DNA from: Akkermansia muciniphila
GTDB lineage: Bacteria > Verrucomicrobiota > Verrucomicrobiia > Verrucomicrobiales > Verrucomicrobiaceae
Direction: 5' to 3'
Length of the DNA stretch: 38,313 nucleotides
Assembly: GCA_945863205.1 (NCBI GenBank)
Contig: CAMAZK010000015.1
Span: 1-38,313, forward strand
Shown here piece after piece: positions 17,220 through 25,872 of the stretch. How positions within the stretch are numbered: position 1 is the stretch's first letter; each line of letters opens with the position of its first letter. The notes beneath the pieces were generated by a model that did not search any database, was not told where the DNA came from, and saw only the letters and a program-made list of their open reading frames with translations. The position numbers were made by a program, and so were the translations under genes.

Positions 17220-19661
17220 ATGCCTTCCAGTCTCTGCCCTCGATCATCCCTCGTCGTCACCTTCTTCCTCATCGCCGCCGCAGTTCGTGCTGCGGAGCCG
17301 TTTGACGCATTTCTCGAGGCGCACTGTCTCCGCTGCCACGGACCGGAGAAGGAGAAGGGTGATGTGCGGATCGATCAGCTCTCGCGCGATTTCAAACTGG
17401 GCGCCGACACGCATCACTGGGCGGAGATGATCGAGCAGGTGAACTCGGGCGAGATGCCGCCGAAGAAGGAAAAGCAGCCGACGCAGGCGGAGATCGCAGC
17501 GTTTGTGACCAGTCTCGATTCTCGCATCAAAGAAGGCCGTGCAGCGCGCATGGCGGCGCGGCCGGCGGTGTCGCATTACCGGCTGAGCCGGAAGGAGTAT
17601 CAAAACACGGTCTATGACCTGCTCGGCGTGCGCTATGATCCGGCCAAACCGGGGGAGCTGAACGAGGACACGCTGTGGCATGGCTTTGAGCGCATCGGGT
17701 CGGAGCTTTCGCTCTCGCCTTCGCATGTGGACCGCTATTACCGCGCGGCGGAGCTTGTGCTGGATCGCGCGTTCCCGACCACAACCAGCGAGTCCCGAAA
17801 AATCCACCAGACGGCCACAGAGTTGCGCTACGGCGGCGGCAAGGACCAGCAGGCGGCGCTGGACCGCTTTGGCATCAAGCGACCGCTGCGCTATCTGCTT
17901 TTCCCGGGCACGGTCCAAAACGCCCTCTCGCCCAACTGGTTCGGCAAAACGGGGCCGGAACACAGCGGACTCTATAAACTCCGCATCCAAGCCAGCGGCA
18001 TCCGACCGCCGGACGGCCAGACGGCGCACCTGAGCATCGGCAAGAAGACCGGGGAGGAGACGGTGGATGGCATCATCGAGTTCGACATCACCGCACCGGA
18101 GGACCAACCGCAGGTTTATGAGTTCGAGGTGTTTCTCGAAATGCCTGCCACGCTCGACTTTTGCGTCGTGGCGACGGAAGTGGTGGACCGGCGACAAGGC
18201 GCGGCCTTTCGCAATGCGCTCGGCAGCCGCGGTGGATATATTTTCACGCACAGCAGCGAGACCCTGCTCTTGAATCCGAACGCACCGCAGATGTTCGATA
18301 GCAAGGGGAACGGCATCTTTTCCACGGTGCTCCTCGATTGGATCGAATGGGAGGGACCGCTGGTGTCGGAGGCGGAAAAATCGCGGCGTGCAGGCCTGCT
18401 GCCACCGGATGATGCGACACCCGAAGTGGTGGCGGCGCATTTGCAGCGCTTCGCCGAGCGTGCGTGGCGTCGTCCGGTGAAAGCGGAGGAGCTGGAGCAG
18501 TATCTGCAATCCTACCGCACCGAGCGCGAGGCAGGCGAAAAGACCGCCGACGCGTATCGCGTGGCGATGCAGGGCGTGCTGACCTCCCGGCACTTTATCT
18601 ACCTCGTCGAGGGCGACACGGTGGCTCGCGAATATCTCACGGACACGGAACTCGCCTCGCGCTTGTCGTATTTGCTCTGGAGTTCGATGCCCGATGACGC
18701 GCTCATCGCTGCGGCCAAAGGCGGCACGCTGAAGGGTGATGGCCTCGCGAAAGAAGTGGACCGCATGCTGACGGACGGGAAAGCCAGTCGCTTCATCGAC
18801 GACTTCGCGCGGCAGTGGCTGCAACTGCATCGCGTGGGCATGTTCCCGCCGGACAAGAAGCTCTACCCGACCTACGACGCATGGCTGGAGGACAGCATGC
18901 GCTCGGAGCCGGTGGAGTTTTTCCGCGAGATGTTCGTCAAGAACCTTCCCATCGATGGCTTCATCGATTCCGACTGGACCGTGGCCAATGGTCGCCTGTG
19001 CGATTTCTACGGACTGCCGGAGCCAAAGAATGGCGGCTTCCAGCGTGTCTCGCTGAAGCCCGAGGATCGTCGCGGCGGTCTGCTCACGATGGGCGCGGTG
19101 CTCGGCCTGACCTCGGACGGCACACGGCATCGCCCGGTGCATCGCGGTGTCTGGCTCAGCGAGGTCGTCCTCGGCAAGACGCCGCCGCCGCCGCCGGCCA
19201 ATGTCCCGGCCATCGAACCCCCAACAGCACAAAGCCCCAAGGCCACGCTGCGCCAAAAAATCGAAGCTCATCGCGAAGATGCCAACTGCGCCGCTTGCCA
19301 CGCGAAGCTTGACCCGCTCGGCCTTGCCTGGGACAACTACGACGCCATCGGCCAATGGCGCACGCACGAAAAAGTCGCCGCCGGCGTCGGCGAGGACCCC
19401 GTGATCAATCCCGCCGGTGAGATGCCCGACGGCCGCGCCTTCAAAGACGCCAACGAGTTCAAGCAACGACTGCTCGAAGACCGCGACAAGCTCGCCCGCG
19501 CCTTCATCGAGCATCTAAGCACCTACGCCCTCCGCCGCGCCCTCGCCTTTGACGACCAAGACGACCTCAACGCGATCTTAGCCGAAGCGAAGAAGAGCGA
19601 GTATCGCATCAAAGACATTGTGCGTGCCGTGGCGATGTCGGAACTGGTGAAGAAGCGATGA
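17220..19661 (+). CDS. secreted PSD-type haem protein (DUF1587/1592/1588/1585), module 2
   Basis: An 813-residue paralogue of the 9956 product. The signal peptide (about 1-25) is followed by haem motif CLRCH (36-40) in [12 protein letters not shown], then GEMPPKKE, and DUF1587 from [19 protein letters not shown] carbohydrate-binding-like middle region follows, then DUF1595/1592 ([25 protein letters not shown]), DUF1588 ([25 protein letters not shown]), a proline run, and the second haem motif CAACH (690-694) with [16 protein letters not shown]1585 (RALAFDD) ends it. It starts 94 bp after the response regulator gene; GGCGTTAA lies 16 nt before the ATG, as at 9956. Its presumed partner is the DUF1552 protein at 20303, with a four-helix-bundle gene interposed. 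Function unknown. Confidence 0.88.
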   Translation: MPSSLCPRSSLVVTFFLIAAAVRAAEPFDAFLEAHCLRCHGPEKEKGDVRIDQLSRDFKLGADTHHWAEMIEQVNSGEMPPKKEKQPTQAEIAAFVTSLDSRIKEGRAARMAARPAVSHYRLSRKEYQNTVYDLLGVRYDPAKPGELNEDTLWHGFERIGSELSLSPSHVDRYYRAAELVLDRAFPTTTSESRKIHQTATELRYGGGKDQQAALDRFGIKRPLRYLLFPGTVQNALSPNWFGKTGPEHSGLYKLRIQASGIRPPDGQTAHLSIGKKTGEETVDGIIEFDITAPEDQPQVYEFEVFLEMPATLDFCVVATEVVDRRQGAAFRNALGSRGGYIFTHSSETLLLNPNAPQMFDSKGNGIFSTVLLDWIEWEGPLVSEAEKSRRAGLLPPDDATPEVVAAHLQRFAERAWRRPVKAEELEQYLQSYRTEREAGEKTADAYRVAMQGVLTSRHFIYLVEGDTVAREYLTDTELASRLSYLLWSSMPDDALIAAAKGGTLKGDGLAKEVDRMLTDGKASRFIDDFARQWLQLHRVGMFPPDKKLYPTYDAWLEDSMRSEPVEFFREMFVKNLPIDGFIDSDWTVANGRLCDFYGLPEPKNGGFQRVSLKPEDRRGGLLTMGAVLGLTSDGTRHRPVHRGVWLSEVVLGKTPPPPPANVPAIEPPTAQSPKATLRQKIEAHREDANCAACHAKLDPLGLAWDNYDAIGQWRTHEKVAAGVGEDPVINPAGEMPDGRAFKDANEFKQRLLEDRDKLARAFIEHLSTYALRRALAFDDQDDLNAILAEAKKSEYRIKDIVRAVAMSELVKKR

Positions 19662-19670
19662 CGCATCCCG

Positions 19671-19698
19671 GGAGTGTTGGAGTAGTGGAGTGTTGGAG
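19671..19698 (+). repeat. GGAGTAGT-type repeat upstream of the four-helix-bundle gene
   Basis: Four GGAG cores (GGAGTGTT, GGAGTAGT, GGAGTGTT, GGAG) at an 8-nt period, starting 9 nt after the preceding stop codon. Related arrays recur at 20193, 20251, 21678, 21728 and 21886. Confidence 0.75.
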
Positions 19699-19715
19699 AA
19701 ATGGAAAAATGACCA

Positions 19716-20207
19716 ATGAGCGCCGAACGACGAAACAAGAACCGCGGATACCAGCAGTTGCTGGTCTGGGAGGATGCGATCGAGCTGTATGGACTCGCTT
19801 TTGGTGCTGTTCGTGGGTGGCCTTTTGAACTGAAGAAGCTCGCCTCACAGTCGAACGCTTCCAGTGATTCGGTTCATCGCAACATCGCCGAAGGCTACTG
19901 CCGACGCACCGTGCGCGAGTATCTCCAACATCTCAACGTTGCACTGGGATCACTCGGAGAAACCCTCTCCGGTTTCATCGCATATTCGCGCAACGGCCAG
20001 ATCGAATCCTCGACCTTCGAGCAACTCGACACACTGATTTTCCGATTGGAGAATCGTCTCCTAAAGCTCGTCGAGGCTCTGGAACGCAAACGCGATTCTA
20101 AAGACTGGACCGAAACACTCATCGTTCGCGAAGACCCCATCGAATACGGAACCGACCCCGCTATCGCCCACGATCTCCGCATCCTGCTGGATGGAGCGGT
20201 GGAGTAG
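19716..20207 (+). CDS. four-helix bundle protein (23S rRNA-intervening-sequence / S23 family)
   Basis: A 163-residue, mostly helical protein of the family first found in 23S rRNA intervening sequences; avd of diversity-generating retroelements is a distant relative. Typical motifs are LLVWEDAIELYGLAF (the LxVWqkA helix), WPFELKKLASQSNASSDSVHRNIAEGY (ASvSIpsNIAEG-like), and EYLQHLNVALGSLGETLSGF. It is longer than the usual 115-130 residues. The extra C-terminal tail runs into repeat DNA, and the stop codon TAG lies inside the GGAGTAGTGGAG repeat, which encodes the last residues GAVE. No rRNA gene is nearby, so this is a stand-alone copy. It separates a haem-protein gene from its DUF1552 partner. 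The molecular role is unknown. Confidence 0.85.
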   Translation: MSAERRNKNRGYQQLLVWEDAIELYGLAFGAVRGWPFELKKLASQSNASSDSVHRNIAEGYCRRTVREYLQHLNVALGSLGETLSGFIAYSRNGQIESSTFEQLDTLIFRLENRLLKLVEALERKRDSKDWTETLIVREDPIEYGTDPAIAHDLRILLDGAVE

Positions 20208-20288
20208 TGGAGTGTTGAAACAATGACATCTCTTCGCTCGGCTTCCCATCACTCCACTACTCCACTACTCCACTACTCCAACTCTCCA
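20193..20288. repeat. inverted GGAGTAGT / ACTACTCC arrays
   Basis: The G-rich arm 20193-20216 overlaps the stop codon of the four-helix-bundle gene. The C-rich arm 20251-20288 has CTCCACTA in three consecutive 8-bp copies plus a partial. The arms are complementary and could form a long stem across a 34-nt loop, ending 14 nt before the DUF1552 ATG. Confidence 0.8.
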
Positions 20289-20302
20289 CATCCCATCTCT
20301 CT

Positions 20303-21676
20303 ATGAACATCCAAACTCAATCCTGGCTCCTCAATCGCCGCCACGCTCTCAAGGCTTTCGGCAGCTTCATCTCGCTGCCCATGCTCGAGTGTATGGTTCC
20401 TCTGCGTGCAGCGGAGAATGCCACAGCAGCGCCGAAGCGCAGTGCCTTCATCTATCTGGCGAACGGCGTGCACTCGCTGAACTACCAGATCACCACGCCG
20501 GGGAAGAATTACCAGTTCTCCCGTTCGCTGAAGCCGCTGGAGAAACATCGCGATGTCATCACGCCGATCAGCGGGTTGCATCATCCGGGGGCGCTGAGCC
20601 ATCATCACAATTGCATCTCCGTTTGGCTCACCGGCGGGAAGCTCGGCCCCTCGGATCGCAACACGATCTCCGTGGACCAGAAGATGGCCGAGATGACGGC
20701 GCTGCACACCCGTTACCCTTCGATGGAGGTCGCCATCACGCAGGATTCACTCGCATGGACGGCGGACGGCGTGCGGTTGCCGGCGATGCGTCGTTGCAGT
20801 GAGATCTTCGCATCGCTCTTCGAAGAACCGAAAGGCGGCAAAATGGCCCAGCGGCGTGCCTTGCGCCGAAAAGGCAGCGTTCTCGACGCCAACCTCGCCG
20901 AAGTGCGAAAGCTCGAAAAGAAGATGGGCGTGGAGGACAAAGGCCGCATGGAACAGTACCTCACCTCCGTGCGCGAGGCGGAGATCCGCACGCGGCGTGC
21001 CGATGCCTGGCTCGACACGCCGCTGCCGACCATTTCCGACGCCGATCGCAAGCGCACCAACCGCGACATCGCCAAAACCATGGCGGGCGATTATTTCCGC
21101 ACCGTGTATGACCTCATGGTGCTCGCATTCCAGACGGACGTGACGCGCGTGGCGACCTTCAGCCTCGGCGGTGAGGGAGATGCCATCTCCATTCCTGAAA
21201 TCGGCATCACCGAGTCGCGCCATCAGCTCAGCCACCACGGCGGCGATGCAGGCTACATGGAGAAGCTTACGAACTACGACACCTTCGCCATCGAGCAGTT
21301 CAGCCACTTCCTCACCCGGCTGACAGAAACGAAAGACCTCAATGGCAAACCGCTTCTCGGCTCCACGATGGCGCTCTTTGGCAGCGGCATGTCCTACGGT
21401 CACAGCCATGGCAACGCCAACCTCCCGCTCGTGCTCGCGGGTGGGTCGGACCTCGGCCTGAAGCACGGCAGTCATCTCGACTTCAACAAAGACGCCAAAG
21501 GTTTCGAAGGCTACGCCCTAGGCGCAGACGGCGCCCTCACCACCGCACATTACCAGCTCTGCAGCCGCCCCGCGAACTCCGACGCCCACATGAGCAATCT
21601 GCTCCTCCTCATGGCCCAGCGCATGGGCGTGGAGACGGACACGTTTGGTGACAGCAACAAGGTGGTCTCGCTATGA
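20303..21676 (+). CDS. Tat-exported DUF1552 protein, module 2
   Basis: A 457-residue protein with a twin-arginine-like leader ([10 protein letters not shown] at 11-20, then a hydrophobic stretch to about 37). DUF1552 landmarks shared with the 13203 product include [63 protein letters not shown], and [25 protein letters not shown]. The C-terminal region is longer than in the 13203 paralogue (an extra segment around [15 protein letters not shown]). The enzymatic function of the family is not established. It should act with the haem protein at 17220. The ATG at 20303 directly follows C-rich repeat DNA with no clear Shine-Dalgarno sequence. Confidence 0.88.
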   Translation: MNIQTQSWLLNRRHALKAFGSFISLPMLECMVPLRAAENATAAPKRSAFIYLANGVHSLNYQITTPGKNYQFSRSLKPLEKHRDVITPISGLHHPGALSHHHNCISVWLTGGKLGPSDRNTISVDQKMAEMTALHTRYPSMEVAITQDSLAWTADGVRLPAMRRCSEIFASLFEEPKGGKMAQRRALRRKGSVLDANLAEVRKLEKKMGVEDKGRMEQYLTSVREAEIRTRRADAWLDTPLPTISDADRKRTNRDIAKTMAGDYFRTVYDLMVLAFQTDVTRVATFSLGGEGDAISIPEIGITESRHQLSHHGGDAGYMEKLTNYDTFAIEQFSHFLTRLTETKDLNGKPLLGSTMALFGSGMSYGHSHGNANLPLVLAGGSDLGLKHGSHLDFNKDAKGFEGYALGADGALTTAHYQLCSRPANSDAHMSNLLLLMAQRMGVETDTFGDSNKVVSL

Positions 21677-21677
21677 C

Positions 21678-21743
21678 GGAGGAATGGAGTGGTGGAGTTT
21701 TGGAGGGATGCAGCCAAGCAAGTTCAGCACTCCACTATTCCAC
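21678..21743. repeat. third GGAGT array pair
   Basis: The G-rich arm 21678-21707 and the C-rich arm 21728-21743 (CACTCCACTATTCC) are partly complementary and sit just after the DUF1552 stop codon, repeating the G-rich-then-C-rich order seen at 20193-20288. Confidence 0.65.
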
Positions 21744-21871
21744 ACGACCCGACTCCTGTAGCTGGTAAAAGATTCGGGATTAAAAATGAAGACCGCTTTC
21801 TGAAGCTTTTACCCATCATCCTTTACCAACCCCTCTCGGTTCATTCTGGTGTCCCCATTCTCCTGTCGAAA

Positions 21872-23164
21872 ATGATCTCACCGATACTCCAGCACTCCAC
21901 CACTCCATTGGGCCGCTGGCTCGTGGCGTTGTGCATGGGACTTTCCGGGTTCGTAGCATCCGCAGAAGAACCCTTCCGCCCCGAAGCGGGAAAGTTCCCG
22001 CCTCTGGAAAAAGCGCACTCCTACCGTGGCGAACTGGTCTTCGTCGATCACGCGAACCGCCGCGGCAGCCTTCGCGTGGAAGGATCGGGCCAGTTTCGCA
22101 GGAACGATCCTCATCCGTTTGCCCTGCTGCCCTATGGCATCGTTCGCTATCACGGGGCACCGGCGGATCTGCGCGACATCCCGCTCGGCACCGTGATGCA
22201 CGTCCGCGCTTTTCTTCCGCCGGATCCGACCGTCTCTGCCGTTCCGGTGCTGCCGGTGAACAACAAGGAGAAAGACGCCAACCACAATCGCGGCGCGGGC
22301 ATCTTTCCCGCCGAGAATCACGTCCTTCTCCTCGAAGACGAGCCCAGCCATTGCCAGCGCGAGGGTCTCGTCTGGAAACTCAAGGAATTGGAAATCAAGA
22401 ACCGTGAAGGCACGATCATCGCCAGCCGCGAACCGAAGCAAGGTGACGTTGGCAAGGCCGTCGAGGAAACGCTGAGCTTCGATGCCGCCACGCGCGTGTG
22501 GCGCGGACGCGAATTCCTCCGCATTGAACACCTCATCACCGAAGGCGCGTGGCCTGCAGAAGGAAAGAAAGCCCTCGATGGCCAGACCGTGATGCTCGGC
22601 ATCACCTGGAAGCCCACGCTGGGCGGTGTCTTCACCCGCTTCCACATCTCGGACATCTGGCTGGACGACGCCGCGATGCAAAACGCCACGCTTCGCCAGA
22701 CCGAAACGCACAAGGCCTTCATGCGCAGCCGCTGGCTGCCCGCCTGGGTCGATGCGGTCGAGTATGGTAAGTTCGGCCGCGCCACCGTCAGCGCGACCTT
22801 ATTCGGAGGCATGGACGCCTCGCTCTACGCCGATTTCAAAACAGACACCACCGCACTGATGAATCCGGTCGAGAACACGCTGAAGCACACCGAAGGCGGC
22901 AGCGCCGGTCCCACGCAAATGGCCGCACGCGGCAAACTCCTCGACGTCACACAAACGCCCGGTGAAGTCCCTCTCGGCAGCAGCGGCATTCAGATCCGAT
23001 TTGAGACCGATCTCATCACCGAAGGCATGCGCCCCAAGCGAGTCGTCAAAGTGCGCCCTGCAAACTGGCCGGATGTCCACCTGCCACGCGAGGAACACCT
23101 CAGCGACGGAGCCTCCAGCATCGACGAGCGCTTCCCCACCCCGGCCATCTTTCCGAAATACTGA
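21872..23164 (+). CDS. secreted protein of unknown function, tandem paralogue A
   Basis: A 430-residue protein I cannot assign to a named family. A hydrophobic signal-like segment (about 15-30, ending VASAEEPF) suggests export. Residues 45-110 (YRGELVFVDHANRRGSLRV, then PYGIVRYHGAPADLRDIPLGT and MHVRAFLPP) look like a small beta barrel. Further blocks strongly conserved with paralogue B are LLLEDEPSHCQREG, FDAATRVWRGRE, GITWKPT, FTRFHISDIWLDD, AWVDAVEYGKFGRA, PLGSSGIQIRFETDLI, and the C-terminus RFPTPAIFPKY. The ATG at 21872 lies just before ACTCCA repeat DNA, which encodes residues 5-12 (ILQHSTTP), so the N-terminus may be repeat-derived. The 195-bp gap upstream holds GGAGT repeats and an AT-richer segment without a gene. 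Confidence 0.75.
   Translation: MISPILQHSTTPLGRWLVALCMGLSGFVASAEEPFRPEAGKFPPLEKAHSYRGELVFVDHANRRGSLRVEGSGQFRRNDPHPFALLPYGIVRYHGAPADLRDIPLGTVMHVRAFLPPDPTVSAVPVLPVNNKEKDANHNRGAGIFPAENHVLLLEDEPSHCQREGLVWKLKELEIKNREGTIIASREPKQGDVGKAVEETLSFDAATRVWRGREFLRIEHLITEGAWPAEGKKALDGQTVMLGITWKPTLGGVFTRFHISDIWLDDAAMQNATLRQTETHKAFMRSRWLPAWVDAVEYGKFGRATVSATLFGGMDASLYADFKTDTTALMNPVENTLKHTEGGSAGPTQMAARGKLLDVTQTPGEVPLGSSGIQIRFETDLITEGMRPKRVVKVRPANWPDVHLPREEHLSDGASSIDERFPTPAIFPKY
21886..21907 (-). repeat. ACTCCA repeat inside the signal-peptide coding region
   Basis: ACTCCAGC, ACTCCACC and ACTCCA follow one another at an 8-nt period and are read in frame as part of the N-terminus of paralogue A. This is the C-rich orientation of the GGAGT family. 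Confidence 0.65.
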
Positions 23165-23208
23165 TCTCCCAGCCCCTTCATTCTCCTGCCCCCATTCCTC
23201 TGTCCAAA

Positions 23209-24504
23209 ATGATCTCTTCAACGCCCCATCACTCCAACAGGCCATCGCGCAACTGGCTCACAGCTCGCTGCCTTGGCCTCTTGCTGATCACGACCGCCGC
23301 CATCGCTGCGGACGAGGCCTTCCGCCCCGAACCGGGCAAGTTCCCGCCTCTGGAAAAAGCGCACACTTACCGTGGCGAGCTCGTCTTCGTGGACCATGCG
23401 AACCGCCGGGGCAGCCTCCGCGTGCAGGGAGAGGGCACGTATTTCCGCAACGCTCCGCACCCCTTCGCCATGCTGCCCTACGGCATCGTGCGTTATCACG
23501 GCGCACCGGCTGATTTGCGGGACATCCCGCTCGGCACCGTGATGCATGTGCGCGCGTTTCTTCCGCCGGATCCGACGATCTCCGCCGTGCCGGTGCTGCC
23601 GGTCGATAACCGCGAGAAAACCGCCGGCTACAGCGGCAAAGGAGTCGCGCCGGCCGAGAATCACGTCCTCCTTCTCGAAGACGAGCCCAGCCACTGCCAG
23701 CGCGAAGGCATGGTCTGGAAGCTCAAGGAGATCGAAGTCAAAAACAACGAGGGCATGATCATCGCCACCCGCGAGCCGAAGCAAGGCGGCGACGGCAAGA
23801 CTGACGAGGAAAAGCTGACCTTCGATGCCGCCACCCGCATCTGGCGCGGACGCGAAAGCCTCAGCATCGAGGAACTCATCGCCGAAGGCAAATGGCCTGC
23901 GGAAGGGAAAAAATCGCTCGGCGGCCAACCCGTCCTGCTCGGCATCACCTGGAAACCCACACCCGATGGCATCTTCACCCGCTTTCACATCTCGGACATC
24001 TGGCTGGACGACGTCTCGATGCAACGTGCCGCCAAGAACCAGACCGAAACGCACAAGGCCTTCATCCGCAGCCGTTGGATGCCCGCGTGGGTCGATGCCG
24101 TCGAGTATGGCAAGTTCGGCCGCGCCATCGTCACCGCCACTTTGTTCGGCGGCATGGATGCCGCGCTCTACGCCGATTTCAAAAAGGACGCCGCCCTCGT
24201 GATGAATGCCGCCGAAAACACCCTGAAGCACTCGGGCGGAAACTATGGCCCCGCACACATGGCTTCCAAAGGCTCCATCCACGACGTCACGATCGCGACT
24301 GGTGATGTCCCCCTGGGCAGCAGCGGCATCCAGATCCGCTTTGAGACCGACCTCATCATCGAAGGCATACGCCCCGGCCGGATCGTCCGCGTCCGTCCCG
24401 CAGGCTGGCCTGCGGTGAACCTGCCCCGTGAGGAATACCTCGGCGACGGCAGCTTCAGCCACGACGACCGCTTCCCCACCCCCGCCATCTTCCCGAAATA
24501 CTGA
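23209..24504 (+). CDS. secreted protein of unknown function, tandem paralogue B
   Basis: 431 residues, similar to paralogue A over nearly its whole length (roughly 70% identical by eye; not computed), with a signal-like segment about 20-33 (LGLLLITTAAIAA). Shared blocks include EKAHTYRGELVFVDHANRR, RYHGAPADLRDIPLG, EDEPSHCQREG, GITWKPT, HISDIWLDD and the identical end RFPTPAIFPKY. Only the extreme N-terminus and short loops differ. The 40 bp before the ATG are also similar in both copies (TTCATTCT, CCCCATTC, CTGTC, AAAATGATCTC), indicating duplication of gene plus leader. The gap to A is 44 bp, so they are probably co-transcribed. The next gene converges 19 bp downstream. No enzymatic motif is recognised; a single conserved Cys lies in SHCQREG. 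Confidence 0.78.
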   Translation: MISSTPHHSNRPSRNWLTARCLGLLLITTAAIAADEAFRPEPGKFPPLEKAHTYRGELVFVDHANRRGSLRVQGEGTYFRNAPHPFAMLPYGIVRYHGAPADLRDIPLGTVMHVRAFLPPDPTISAVPVLPVDNREKTAGYSGKGVAPAENHVLLLEDEPSHCQREGMVWKLKEIEVKNNEGMIIATREPKQGGDGKTDEEKLTFDAATRIWRGRESLSIEELIAEGKWPAEGKKSLGGQPVLLGITWKPTPDGIFTRFHISDIWLDDVSMQRAAKNQTETHKAFIRSRWMPAWVDAVEYGKFGRAIVTATLFGGMDAALYADFKKDAALVMNAAENTLKHSGGNYGPAHMASKGSIHDVTIATGDVPLGSSGIQIRFETDLIIEGIRPGRIVRVRPAGWPAVNLPREEYLGDGSFSHDDRFPTPAIFPKY

Positions 24505-24523
24505 TGGAGCGGGGCGGATCCGT

Positions 24524-25765
24524 TCAGCGAACCGCGGAGCCGCCCGCTCTCGCCGCCGCTTCACGCAGCTTGTCCTTCTTGCTCTTGCGGCGGCCTTTGA
24601 TGCCTCCAGCGCTGGATGGCGGCGGCGCTTCATCTTGAGGCTCAAAACCAGCGATCTGCTCTCGCGCAATGTTCAGATGGTTGCGCTTTTCGATCAGGCA
24701 GAAGTGCGCATGAGACTCCGCCGTGATGAAGCTCACGGCAAGCCCTGCCTCACCAGCACGCCCGGTGCGGCCGATGCGGTGCGTGTAGTCCACTGCCGAG
24801 CGCGGCAGGTCGTAGTTCACCACCACGGGCATCTGTACGATGTCCAATCCGCGACCTGCGAGGTCCGTGGCGACGAGAACCTGGATGTGCGACTCCTTGA
24901 AGTCCGCCAAAGCCTGGCTGCGCGCGCCTTGACTGAGTTCGCCATGAAACGTCACCGCGCTGATGCCACTGCGCCGCAGCTTGTCCGCGACGTGCTCGGC
25001 GCTGTATTGTTTGGCGACGAAAACGAGCACGCGCTGCCAGCCTTCGGTCTTGATCAAATGACGCAGCAACGGAGTGCGCTTGTCGGTGTCCACCTCGATG
25101 GCGCGCTGCTCGATGACCGGCATTTCAGTCGGCGCGCTTTCGATCTCGATCACCGTTGGTTCATGCAGCAACTCCTTCGCGAGAGCTTGCACCGCATCGG
25201 GGAATGTCGCCGAGAACAGCAGGTTTTGCCGACGTTTCGGCAGCAGGGCGAGCACACGCTTCAGCTCATCGGCAAAGCCGAGATCCAGCAGCCGATCCGC
25301 CTCATCCAGCACCAGCGCGGAGACGTGGGAAAGATGCACCGCATTGTGATCCACGAGATCGAGCAGCCGCCCTGGCGTCGCGATCACAAAGTCCGCCCCA
25401 CCACGCAGCGCCATCATCTGCGGATTGATCGAGACACCGCCAAACGCACTCACCACCTTGATCCGCTCCGGCAGATGCACCGAGCAGCGCATCACCGTCT
25501 CCGTGACCTGCGCTGCCAGTTCCCGAGTGGGCACCAGGATCAGCGTGTGGACACGCCGCGGCTTTTCCAGGCGGGTGCCAAGCCAGCGCTGAAGCAGCGG
25601 CAGCACAAACGCCATCGTTTTGCCTGAACCCGTCTGCGCCGTCGCCAGCACATCCCCACCTTTTAATGCCACGGGGATGGCAGCGCTTTGAACGGGAGTC
25701 GGAGATGCAAACTGGCTGACCGCACTGACAAGCGGGGCGGAGAGACCGAGGGAGGAAAAAGGCAT
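24524..25765 (-). CDS. rhlE: DEAD-box RNA helicase, RhlE-like
   Basis: A cytoplasmic ATP-dependent RNA helicase of 413 residues. It has the RhlE-like Q motif (FSSLGLSAPLVSAV then SPTPVQSAAIP), motif I AQTGSGKT (43-50), Ia PTRELAAQ (79-86), Ib ATPGRLLD, II DEAD (154-157), III SAT (185-187), IV VLVFVAKQ, V ATDLAGRGLD, and VI HRIGRTGRAG. A short basic tail (GIKGRRKSKKDKLREAAARAGG) probably binds RNA. ATG 25765 is preceded by GGGGAGG only 2 nt away, which is unusually close; in-frame upstream starts give a non-conserved extension and are less likely. It is divergent from the PSCyt1 gene at 25873. RhlE is the best subfamily match, but other DEAD-box subfamilies cannot be excluded. Confidence 0.9.
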   Translation of the reverse strand: MPFSSLGLSAPLVSAVSQFASPTPVQSAAIPVALKGGDVLATAQTGSGKTMAFVLPLLQRWLGTRLEKPRRVHTLILVPTRELAAQVTETVMRCSVHLPERIKVVSAFGGVSINPQMMALRGGADFVIATPGRLLDLVDHNAVHLSHVSALVLDEADRLLDLGFADELKRVLALLPKRRQNLLFSATFPDAVQALAKELLHEPTVIEIESAPTEMPVIEQRAIEVDTDKRTPLLRHLIKTEGWQRVLVFVAKQYSAEHVADKLRRSGISAVTFHGELSQGARSQALADFKESHIQVLVATDLAGRGLDIVQMPVVVNYDLPRSAVDYTHRIGRTGRAGEAGLAVSFITAESHAHFCLIEKRNHLNIAREQIAGFEPQDEAPPPSSAGGIKGRRKSKKDKLREAAARAGGSAVR

Positions 25766-25872
25766 GGCCTCCCCTATAAGCTCAATCCGCGCAGCGGCAA
25801 GACAGCGCCGCCAAATGAATGCCAATGTCCCGCGCTCGCGTGGCATGAAAGCCTGCCTCAAGCGCCGTATGA

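Noticed and set aside
17244..19514. 756-codon open frame antisense to the second PSD haem-protein gene
   Set aside because: Shadow of the plus-strand gene, which has family motifs throughout; the antisense product is rich in His/Arg/Val without pattern.
19716..20207. Diversity-generating retroelement suggested by the avd-like four-helix-bundle protein
   Set aside because: No reverse transcriptase, template repeat or variable repeat is visible nearby; the stand-alone 23S IVP-type family is the simpler call.
19671..20288. CRISPR array suggested by the regular GGAGTAGT repeats
   Set aside because: The units are 8 bp, contiguous and without unique spacers; no cas gene is present.
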